A stretch of 64,000 nt of DNA from Rhodothermus marinus (GTDB lineage: Bacteria > Bacteroidota > Rhodothermia > Rhodothermales > Rhodothermaceae): assembly GCF_009936275.1 (NCBI RefSeq), contig NZ_AP019797.1:921501-985500 (forward strand), in the 5' to 3' direction. Positions 49,754 to 56,792 of the stretch are shown piece after piece. A program made the translations under genes and the position numbers. Within the stretch, counting starts at the first letter, position 1, and every line of letters starts with the position of its first letter. The notes under the pieces were generated by a model. It was not told where the DNA came from and ran no database searches. It worked only from the letters and a program-made list of their open reading frames with translations.

Positions 49754-50902
49754 ATGTTGGAAGCTGGAAGAAAAGGGTCGGTGCATGTTGTTTATCTGAT
49801 TACGCGGGCGGATGAATTGGGCGGTGCCCAGATGCACGTACTGGAACTGGCGAGAGGGTTTCGGGTGCGTGACTGGCAGGTAACCGTTCTGGCTGGCAGT
49901 GAAGGCTCTTTTTCAGAACTGGTGCAGGCGGCCGGTATTCCTTATGTTCATGTTCCTTTTTTGCAGCGCGCCATTCATCCCTGGAAGGACATGCGCTGTT
50001 TGCTGGTGTTACGCCAGTTGCTCCGGAAGCTTATGCCTGATCTGGTGGCCACCCATTCCTCAAAAGCTGGATGGATAGGGCGGCTGGTTGCGCGGAGTCT
50101 GGGAATTCCCGTAGTTTTTACCGCCCACGGGTGGGCATTCACTGAGGGAATTGGCTATCCCCAGCGATGGTTTTTCAAAGTAGCTGAGCGCCTGGTAGCG
50201 CCACTGGCCGATAAGATCATCACCGTATCCGAATATGACCGCCAGCTTGCTTTGCGCCATCGTATTGTTGAACCTGAACGGGTGATTACGGTCTATAATG
50301 GGGTTCCGGATATTCCTCCAGAGTTGCGGGCCTGCCCGCTGACAAAAGAAGGGGAACGAGTACGCCTCATCATGGTGGCCCGCTTCAGCCCTCAGAAAGA
50401 TCATGCATTGGTGCTGCGGGCACTGGCCGGCTTGCGTGACCTTCCCTGGGAGTTGGAGCTGATTGGAGATGGACCGTTGCGTCCTGCATGTGAGCAGCTG
50501 GCCCGCGACCTTCACATCAGCGACCAGGTTTATTTCAGGGGGGAACGCAAGGATGTGGCCGAGCACTTGGCTCAGGCCCATCTTTTTGTACTGGCTTCCC
50601 ATTACGAGGGGCTTCCCATCACCATTCTGGAAGCCATGCGTGCAGGTTTGCCGGTTGTTGCCGCCAATGTCTCTGGCGTCAGCGAAGCGGTACAACATGG
50701 GCGCACCGGCCTTCTGTTTGCTCGGGGCCATGTGGAAGAACTGAGAGCCTGTTTGCAGCAACTCATTCTTAACGCAACACTGCGATGTTCCATGGGGGAA
50801 AGTGGACGAAAACGATATGAAAGGCACTTTACGCTTGAACGTATGCTGGAAAACACAGCGCATGTATATCAGGAAGTTTTGAGAAATAGAGGAAAGATCT
50901 AA
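49754..50902 (+). CDS. GT4-family glycosyltransferase (group 1)
   Basis: 382 residues from the ATG at 49754. The N domain has YLITRADELGGAQMHVLELARGF, VATHSSKAGWIGR and FTAHGWAF. The C domain has VARFSPQKDHALVLRAL, IGDGPLRP and ASHYEGLPITILEAMRAGLPVVAANVSG. Similar to capsule/exopolysaccharide glycosyltransferases of the GT4 family. Composition lies between that of the host and of the AT-rich neighbours. It precedes the EpsG-like gene by 18 bases. Confidence 0.92.
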   Translation: MLEAGRKGSVHVVYLITRADELGGAQMHVLELARGFRVRDWQVTVLAGSEGSFSELVQAAGIPYVHVPFLQRAIHPWKDMRCLLVLRQLLRKLMPDLVATHSSKAGWIGRLVARSLGIPVVFTAHGWAFTEGIGYPQRWFFKVAERLVAPLADKIITVSEYDRQLALRHRIVEPERVITVYNGVPDIPPELRACPLTKEGERVRLIMVARFSPQKDHALVLRALAGLRDLPWELELIGDGPLRPACEQLARDLHISDQVYFRGERKDVAEHLAQAHLFVLASHYEGLPITILEAMRAGLPVVAANVSGVSEAVQHGRTGLLFARGHVEELRACLQQLILNATLRCSMGESGRKRYERHFTLERMLENTAHVYQEVLRNRGKI

Positions 50903-50920
50903 ATTGATGAAAAACGAAAG

Positions 50921-51961
50921 ATGATATACATAATAGGATGGCTGCTTGTTTACTATTATTTTGCAATGTGCTTTTTTCTGAAACGTCACCTTAAGGTGAT
51001 TGCTGGAGGGGTAATTTTACTCTTAAGCTTAATTGCGATCTTCAGAGGCTCTGTTGGAACCGACACAGCTACTTATGAAAGATTGGTCACGCGTATAGAT
51101 ACCTGGTCAGGCCTTGAGCCCGCCTTCTGGATTCTGATGTATGTTTTTAATTTGTGGCTAGACGATCCTGTTTGGGTGGTCAGAGCATTTTCTGGGATTT
51201 TTGCAGGAATTTTATTGTGGTTTGTTTATAAGTCGGATGAGGAGGAATTGTTTTTTTTGATGGCTTTTTTTGTTCCTCTGTTTTTTTATAATTACAGCAT
51301 GAATGTAATTCGTGTGGGCATAGCTTTCTCCATTTTGTTGTTGGCTCTTCAGCAAGATAGGAGACAAGAGTATAAAAAGGCAATTTTGCTTGGAATATTG
51401 TCTGTTCTGTTTCATTATTCTCTCTTATTTGCTCTTTTCTTTCTGTGGTTTAATCTCGATTATAACAAAGAGAATGTGTGGAATAGAAAAAATTTGTTTT
51501 TAATTTTTGCTGTTTCATCTTTGATTGCCATTTTGGTTATTTTGAATGAACACTACTTTCTTTCAAAACTGGCAATCTATGCTTATCTGGAAGCTCCAAG
51601 TTTGTTTTCCGGGCTTTCACGTATTATGTTGGGACTTGTACTGTTGGCTCCAATACCCTTCAGCAACATTTCTGAATACCAGAAGAAAAGAATTATTTAT
51701 AGCTCGTTATTTTTTATGATTTTGTTTTTCAGCATGGGTATTTATGTTACACCTCGTCTGCTGGATATGGTGAATCTGTTGATTCCGATGGCAATGCTGC
51801 GCGCCTACCGGCGCGTAAATGAACCAATGGACTGGCGCTTCAAAGCCGCCCTGTTTGTGGCCGGATTGGGCGGCGCAGTCGGAATGTATCGCTACATGCT
51901 CAACGAGAGTTTCTGGTCGCCCTCCCCGTTCCTTCCCTACCACACGGTCTTCGACCGCTAA
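50921..51961 (+). CDS. EpsG/Wzy-like polysaccharide polymerase
   Basis: 346 residues with about 10 membrane helices. The GTDTATYERL motif after the second helix is typical of EpsG-family polymerases. It likely joins repeat units on the periplasmic side. It is AT-rich until about 51780, then GC-rich to the end (MAMLRAYRRVNEPMDW onward). The stop codon overlaps the stop of the convergent dipeptidase gene. Confidence 0.85.
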   Translation: MIYIIGWLLVYYYFAMCFFLKRHLKVIAGGVILLLSLIAIFRGSVGTDTATYERLVTRIDTWSGLEPAFWILMYVFNLWLDDPVWVVRAFSGIFAGILLWFVYKSDEEELFFLMAFFVPLFFYNYSMNVIRVGIAFSILLLALQQDRRQEYKKAILLGILSVLFHYSLLFALFFLWFNLDYNKENVWNRKNLFLIFAVSSLIAILVILNEHYFLSKLAIYAYLEAPSLFSGLSRIMLGLVLLAPIPFSNISEYQKKRIIYSSLFFMILFFSMGIYVTPRLLDMVNLLIPMAMLRAYRRVNEPMDWRFKAALFVAGLGGAVGMYRYMLNESFWSPSPFLPYHTVFDR

Positions 51962-53166
51962 GGCGTCTGCAGCTCGGCGGCGGCGGCTTCGACGGCCTCC
52001 CAGACGCGCAGCAGATTGCCGCCCAGGATTTTTTCGAGGTCCTCCTCGCTGTAGCCGCGGCGCAGGAGCTCGGCCACCAGGTTCGGATACATCGACACGT
52101 CCTGCAGCCCCGCCGGCAGGGCAAAGACGCCGTCGAAGTCGGAGCCCAGCCCGACGTGATCGACGCCCACGAGCTGCACGACGTGGTCGATGTGATCGGC
52201 CACGTCGGCCACCGTGCCGATGGGATGACGCTTGCGCTGCAGCGCCATCCAGCGACGCCCTTCCGGCGACTCGGGATCGATGCCCTGCGCTTCCAGTTCG
52301 GCCCGCAGTTGCCGACGGAGCGAGTCGCCCATGGCCTGATATTCGCCGCGCAGAAACGAGGAGCCGAAGTTGATCATGATCACACCGCCGTTGGCTGCCA
52401 GCGCCCGGATCATCTCATCGCTCATGTTGCGCTCCCAGCCGGGCGTGAAGTGCCGGGCCGACGAATGCGAGGCGATCACCGGGGCCTTCGTGCGACGCAG
52501 CACGTCGTAGAAGGCGCTGTCGGATACATGCGAGATGTCGATGAGCATGCCGAGCCGGTTCATTTCGTCGACGACCTGCTCACCGAAGGGGCTCAACCCG
52601 TTCCAGACGCGCGTGGTGTCGTAGGAACTGTCGCAGATCTGGTTGACGCGGGCATGGGTGAGCGTGATGTACCGGATGCCCCGCTCGTAGAAATAGGCGA
52701 CGTTGCGCAACTCGCCTTCCAGTCCGGAGCCGTTCTCCATGCCCATGAGCAGGGCAATGCGTCCCTCCCGATGGGCCCGGCGCACGTCCTCCGGCGAACG
52801 CGCCAGCATGAACTTGTCGGGGGCCTGACGGGCCAGCGCTTCGACCATGTCGATCAACGAATCGGCCAGCGCTTTAGAAGCACCGGGCGTGTCCTGCAGC
52901 TCGGCCGGCAGGTAGATGGAGAAAAACGGGGCGTCCAGACCGCCTGCGCGGGCGCGCTCGTAGTCGAAGTCGCCCAGCTCGGTGCGCCGGGTGATGTCTT
53001 CCGGAAACTGACGCAGCCGGTAGGGCACGTCGATGTGGCCGTCGATGAGGATGAACCGTTGCGTGAGCGCGCGGGCATGTTCCAGCAGCCGCTGCTCCTC
53101 GGAGCGACAGGCCGCCAGCAGTCCGGCCAGCAGCCCTGCGAAAACGATCAAACGCATGGGAATCAT
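51958..53166 (-). CDS. Membrane dipeptidase (M19, renal dipeptidase family), predicted lipoprotein
   Basis: 402 residues. The N-terminal MRLIVFAGLLAGLLAAC is a signal with a lipobox; an ATG three codons upstream (53166) is equally possible. The zinc site can be followed: HID in LIDGHIDVPYRL, Glu in LLMGMENG, His in DISHVSDSAFYDVL and VIASHSS. M19 enzymes hydrolyse dipeptides, including D-containing ones. It is probably anchored in the outer or inner membrane and acts in the periplasm. Confidence 0.93.
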   Translation of the reverse strand: MIPMRLIVFAGLLAGLLAACRSEEQRLLEHARALTQRFILIDGHIDVPYRLRQFPEDITRRTELGDFDYERARAGGLDAPFFSIYLPAELQDTPGASKALADSLIDMVEALARQAPDKFMLARSPEDVRRAHREGRIALLMGMENGSGLEGELRNVAYFYERGIRYITLTHARVNQICDSSYDTTRVWNGLSPFGEQVVDEMNRLGMLIDISHVSDSAFYDVLRRTKAPVIASHSSARHFTPGWERNMSDEMIRALAANGGVIMINFGSSFLRGEYQAMGDSLRRQLRAELEAQGIDPESPEGRRWMALQRKRHPIGTVADVADHIDHVVQLVGVDHVGLGSDFDGVFALPAGLQDVSMYPNLVAELLRRGYSEEDLEKILGGNLLRVWEAVEAAAAELQTP

Positions 53167-53205
53167 CAGGCAGGTTGACGATGCCCGAAGAATACCAAAC
53201 GCCGG

Positions 53206-54012
53206 TCAGGATAGCAACCGGGCGGGCCGTTGCGTCTGCAGGTGGTTCAGATAGGCGGGTGTCTCCAGCAGCCGGGCGCCGTACCAGGAGAAGGGCTGTC
53301 CGTCGACCAGCAGGAACGTGGCCTCGGGACACAGCTGCCGTAGCTCCTCGATGTGCTTTTCCCTGAACGGATAGGGTTCGCTGCTGAGCAGCACGACTTC
53401 GGGGCGCAGTGCGCGGATTTCCTCAGGCGTCAGCACCGGATAGCGCGTCCGGTCGGCACACACGTTCTCGAAGCCTCCGCGCCGGAGCATGTCGTGGATG
53501 AACGTGTCGCGACCGACGCTCATGTATGGATCGCGCCAGATCAGATAGAGCGTGCGCCGGGGCGGATAGGTCGGCAGTGCCGCAAAGCGTTCGGCAATGG
53601 TAGTGGCCAGCGCTTCGGCGGCCGTTTCGGTGCCGGTCAGGTAGCCGACCTGGCGAATCATCTGCAGCGCTTCCTCCAGCGTTCGTACGTGGGTGACAAA
53701 AACAGGCACATGCGGATCCAGCGTCTCGACGATTTCGCGGGTGTTTTCTTCCAGGTTGGCCAGGACCAGATCGGGCTGCAGGCCCAGCAGCCGCTCGTAG
53801 TTGACCTGTTTGGTGCCGCCCACGATCGTTTTGCGACGCTTCCAGTCGGGCGGGCGCACGCAGAAACGGGTCAGTCCCACGACGGCCTCATCCAGCTCGA
53901 GCGCCGCCAGCAGCTCGGTCAGGCTGGGCACGAGCGAGACGATGCGGCGAGGTGGACGGGCAAGGCGGATCGTGCGGCCGCGTGCGTCGGTCAGTTCACG
54001 CGGAAAGGTCAT
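53206..54012 (-). CDS. Helical-backbone metal receptor (BtuF/FepB-like), without signal peptide
   Basis: 268 residues from the ATG at 54012. RRIVSLVPSLTELLAALELDEAVVGLTRFC and later VGGTKQVNYERLLGLQPDLVLAN fit the periplasmic binding protein family used for cobalamin and iron chelates. No signal peptide or lipobox precedes the domain, so it may act in the cytoplasm, as other such members are predicted to. Its start overlaps the mpl stop by 17 bases. There are no ABC permease or ATPase genes nearby. Confidence 0.85.
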   Translation of the reverse strand: MTFPRELTDARGRTIRLARPPRRIVSLVPSLTELLAALELDEAVVGLTRFCVRPPDWKRRKTIVGGTKQVNYERLLGLQPDLVLANLEENTREIVETLDPHVPVFVTHVRTLEEALQMIRQVGYLTGTETAAEALATTIAERFAALPTYPPRRTLYLIWRDPYMSVGRDTFIHDMLRRGGFENVCADRTRYPVLTPEEIRALRPEVVLLSSEPYPFREKHIEELRQLCPEATFLLVDGQPFSWYGARLLETPAYLNHLQTQRPARLLS

Positions 54013-55510
54013 GGGTCGTTCGCGACGTGGCCGGTTCCGTCTGGTGCTGCAGCGCACGCAGCAGGCGTTCGTGCAGGTTGCCAAAGGCGCCGTTGCTCAT
54101 GATCAGGGCGATGTCACCGGGACGAAGCGCTTCCAATAAAAGCGGAAGCAGCACGTCGGCCCCCTCGGCCACGTGGGCCGGAATGCCCCGTGCCCGGATG
54201 CCGGCCGCTACCGATTCGGGATCGAAAAAGTCCTCGGGCCGGTCGTTGTGTCGAAACGGGGGCATGCTCAGCCATACCTCGTCGGCGTCGTCGAAAGCTT
54301 CCATGTAGGCCTGCTCGAAGCGTTTGCGGCGGCTCGAGTTGGAGCGCGGCTCGAAGACGGCCACCAGGCGGCGATCCGGCCAGCGCTGGCGGGCGGCGCG
54401 GAGCGTCTCGCGGACGGCCGTCGGGTGGTGTGCAAAATCGTCCACTACGAGCACGCCGCCGGCCTCGCCCCGCACCTCCAGCCGACGTTTCATGCCGGGG
54501 AAGCTGGCCAGCCCCTCGCGCAGTTGGTCGGGCGAGAGACCTATCTGCAGCGCGAAGGCACACACGGCCAGCGCATTGCGCAGGTTGTGGCGGCCGCTCA
54601 GCGGCAGGAAGAAGCGTCCCAGCTCGCGTCCGTCCACGATCAGGGTGAAGTGCTGACCCTCGAACGTCGGATAGACCTGCCCGACCGTCACGTCACAGAG
54701 CGTATGCAGCCCGTAGGTGCGCACCTGAGCGCGGCAGGTGCGGGCCACCTGCCGGACCGTCGGGTCGTCGCCGTGCGCCACCAGCAGTCCTTCGGGAAGG
54801 AGCAGGGCGACCAGTTGCTCGAAGGCTTCCCGGTAATCGTCCAGGTCGTCGTACAGGTCGGCGTGGTCGAACTCGATGGAGGTCAGCAGAACGGCCTGCG
54901 GGCGATAGTGCAGGAATTTGGGCCGCTTGTCGAAGTAGGCGCTGTCGTACTCGTCGCCCTCGACGACGAACCAGGGGCCGGAACCAATGTGACCGCTCGT
55001 TTCGGCGCCGATCATGACGCCGCCGATGAAGAAGCCCGGATCCAGCCCGGCCCGGTCCAGCACGTGGGCCAGCAGACCCGCCGTGGTGGTTTTGCCATGG
55101 GTGCCGGCCACGACGACCGGTTGGCGGTATTGGAGGAAGAAGTGAGCAAGTGCCTCGGGCAGAGAGCATTGCGGCAGTCGGCGTTCTCGGGCCGCCGCCG
55201 CTTCGGGATGCGTGGGCGTGCAGGCGTTGCCCACGACGACCAGGTCCGGCGGGGGCTCCAGATGGGCCGGATCAAAACCTTCATAAAAGGAAATGCCATG
55301 GCGGCGTAGCAGTGTGCTCATGGGCGGATAGGCGGCCGCATCGCTGCCGCGAACCTGATAGCCCGCTTCCCGGAGCAGCAGGGCCAGCGTGCCCATGCCC
55401 GTGCCGCAGATACCGATCAGGTACACGTCACGAACGGCTTCCGGAGGAAGCAGCGGCGGCCGCTCGAACCGGCGCAGGTGGGCGTCGGGATAATCTTCCA
55501 GCCGTTTCAT
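53996..55510 (-). CDS. mpl: UDP-N-acetylmuramate tripeptide ligase Mpl
   Basis: 504 residues from the ATG at 55510. It starts with a Rossmann-like UDP-binding part (VYLIGICGTGMGTLALLLREAGYQVRGSD in pieces), then the Mur ligase P-loop GTHGKTTTAGLL. The central part has FVVEGDEYDSAYFDKRPKF, typical of Mpl rather than MurC. The C domain has VLVVDDFAHHPTAVRETL. It links UMurNAc to recycled L-Ala-D-Glu-mDAP. It starts 2 bases after the CNNM-like gene. Confidence 0.92.
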   Translation of the reverse strand: MKRLEDYPDAHLRRFERPPLLPPEAVRDVYLIGICGTGMGTLALLLREAGYQVRGSDAAAYPPMSTLLRRHGISFYEGFDPAHLEPPPDLVVVGNACTPTHPEAAAARERRLPQCSLPEALAHFFLQYRQPVVVAGTHGKTTTAGLLAHVLDRAGLDPGFFIGGVMIGAETSGHIGSGPWFVVEGDEYDSAYFDKRPKFLHYRPQAVLLTSIEFDHADLYDDLDDYREAFEQLVALLLPEGLLVAHGDDPTVRQVARTCRAQVRTYGLHTLCDVTVGQVYPTFEGQHFTLIVDGRELGRFFLPLSGRHNLRNALAVCAFALQIGLSPDQLREGLASFPGMKRRLEVRGEAGGVLVVDDFAHHPTAVRETLRAARQRWPDRRLVAVFEPRSNSSRRKRFEQAYMEAFDDADEVWLSMPPFRHNDRPEDFFDPESVAAGIRARGIPAHVAEGADVLLPLLLEALRPGDIALIMSNGAFGNLHERLLRALQHQTEPATSRTTHDLSA

Positions 55511-55512
55511 GG

Positions 55513-56640
55513 TCAGCGATTCGGGTGGGGAGGACCACCGGTCAGACCCAGGCGCACGGCGGCCTCGCGTTCGGCGGTAGAGGACTCGGCCGCCGCTTCC
55601 GATTCCGGAAGCAGCCCCAGCCGGGCCGCGCGGCGCCGCCACTGCTGGCGGGCCAGCTCCTGCATGTCGCGCGTCGAATCGGCCTCGTCCACGATTTCCA
55701 GCCCTAGCAGCGTTTCCACGACGTCCTCGAGTGTTACGATGCCCGCCGTGCCGCCGTACTCGTCGATCACCAGCGCTATGTGTTCCAGACGGTTCAGCAT
55801 GCGCTCGAACAACTCAGGCAGCGGCAGGTTCTCCGGCACCACCAGGATTTCGCGGCGCAGACGATGCAACGGGACGTCGCCCTCGTCCCGGGCGGCGCGG
55901 AGCAGGATTTCATCTTTCAAGACATAGCCGGTGATGTGGTCCTTCGTTTTCCGGTAGATGGGAATGCGCGAGAAACGCAGCTCGGGATGGCGGCGCAGCA
56001 CCTCGGCGATGGTCAGCTCTTCGGGCAGCGCGAAGACGACCGTGCGCGGCGTCATGATGTCCTTGGCCCGCAGTGCATGAAAGCGCAGCAGGTTTTTCAG
56101 GATGCGCAGTTCTTCCTGCTCGAAGACGCCCTGCTGGCGTCCCAGCTCGGCTAGGGCGGCCAGCTCTTCGCGGCTGATCGAGGGCGCTCGACGCTCGCGG
56201 GCCAGCAGGCGCGTGATGCCTTTGGAAAGCAGTACGAACGGATAAAGGATCCAGATCATGGGAGGCAGCATGCGGGCCACGGCCGGAGCCAATGCACGCC
56301 AGTAGAGGGCGCCCACGGTCTTCGGAATGATCTCGGAAAGGACAAGGATCAGCAGCGTCAATATGCCCGAAATGATGCCCACGTAGGCGTCGCCAAAGAT
56401 TTTTGCAGCCTGTGCGCCTGCTCCGGCTGCACCGGCCGTATGGGCGATGGTGTTCAGGCTCAGGATGGCCGCCAGCGGTCGGTCGATGTCGCGCTTGAGG
56501 CGCTGCAGCAGCCGACCGGTTGTTGTATGCTGATGAGCAGCCACGTACGACGGCGTGACGCTGAGCAGCACCGCCTCCATGATGGAACACAGAAACGAGA
56601 CGCTCAGCGTCAGCGCCAGGTAAAAGATCAATAGGCCCAT
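55513..56640 (-). CDS. CNNM/CorC-family transporter-like protein with CBS pair
   Basis: 375 residues from the ATG at 56640. The DUF21/CNNM membrane domain (about 1-140; three or four helices, with NTIAHTAGAAGAGA and LSEIIPKTVGALY) is followed by two CBS domains. The first starts DIMTPRTVVFAL and the second includes IALVIDEYGGTAGIVTLEDVVETLLG. The family is linked to magnesium/cobalt efflux or sodium-coupled Mg transport. The C-terminal CorC_HlyC domain is not clearly present. Ends 2 bases before mpl starts. Confidence 0.9.
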   Translation of the reverse strand: MGLLIFYLALTLSVSFLCSIMEAVLLSVTPSYVAAHQHTTTGRLLQRLKRDIDRPLAAILSLNTIAHTAGAAGAGAQAAKIFGDAYVGIISGILTLLILVLSEIIPKTVGALYWRALAPAVARMLPPMIWILYPFVLLSKGITRLLARERRAPSISREELAALAELGRQQGVFEQEELRILKNLLRFHALRAKDIMTPRTVVFALPEELTIAEVLRRHPELRFSRIPIYRKTKDHITGYVLKDEILLRAARDEGDVPLHRLRREILVVPENLPLPELFERMLNRLEHIALVIDEYGGTAGIVTLEDVVETLLGLEIVDEADSTRDMQELARQQWRRRAARLGLLPESEAAAESSTAEREAAVRLGLTGGPPHPNR

Positions 56641-56732
56641 CGGGTAAGCTTCTCGGATGCGCGTCCTGAGCCGGTGATACAAACACAGTGGACAAAAAAA
56701 GAATGCCGCCGGGTGCAGGGGAGTTTCAACAG

Positions 56733-56766
56733 AAAAAAGGTCCGGGCACCGAAGGCCCGGACCTTT
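56733..56766 (-). terminator. Terminator downstream of the type IX cargo gene
   Basis: Minus strand stem AAAGGTCCGGGC/GCCCGGACCTTT with a 7-base loop, followed by TTT. It lies about 27 bases after the stop of the large surface-protein gene. Confidence 0.88.
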
Positions 56767-56792
56767 GCCAGCCGCCAATGCTTGCCCGGCGA

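Larger units (their letters stand above)
47515..51780. other. AT-rich polysaccharide island with edges inside genes
   Basis: By eye, base composition falls sharply within the flippase gene at about 47515 and returns to host level within the last codons of the EpsG-like gene at about 51780. The segment between (including the first glycosyltransferase and a 338-base non-coding gap) is AT-rich, except for the second glycosyltransferase, which is intermediate. This fits replacement of a cassette by recombination in flanking shared sequence. Confidence 0.6.
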
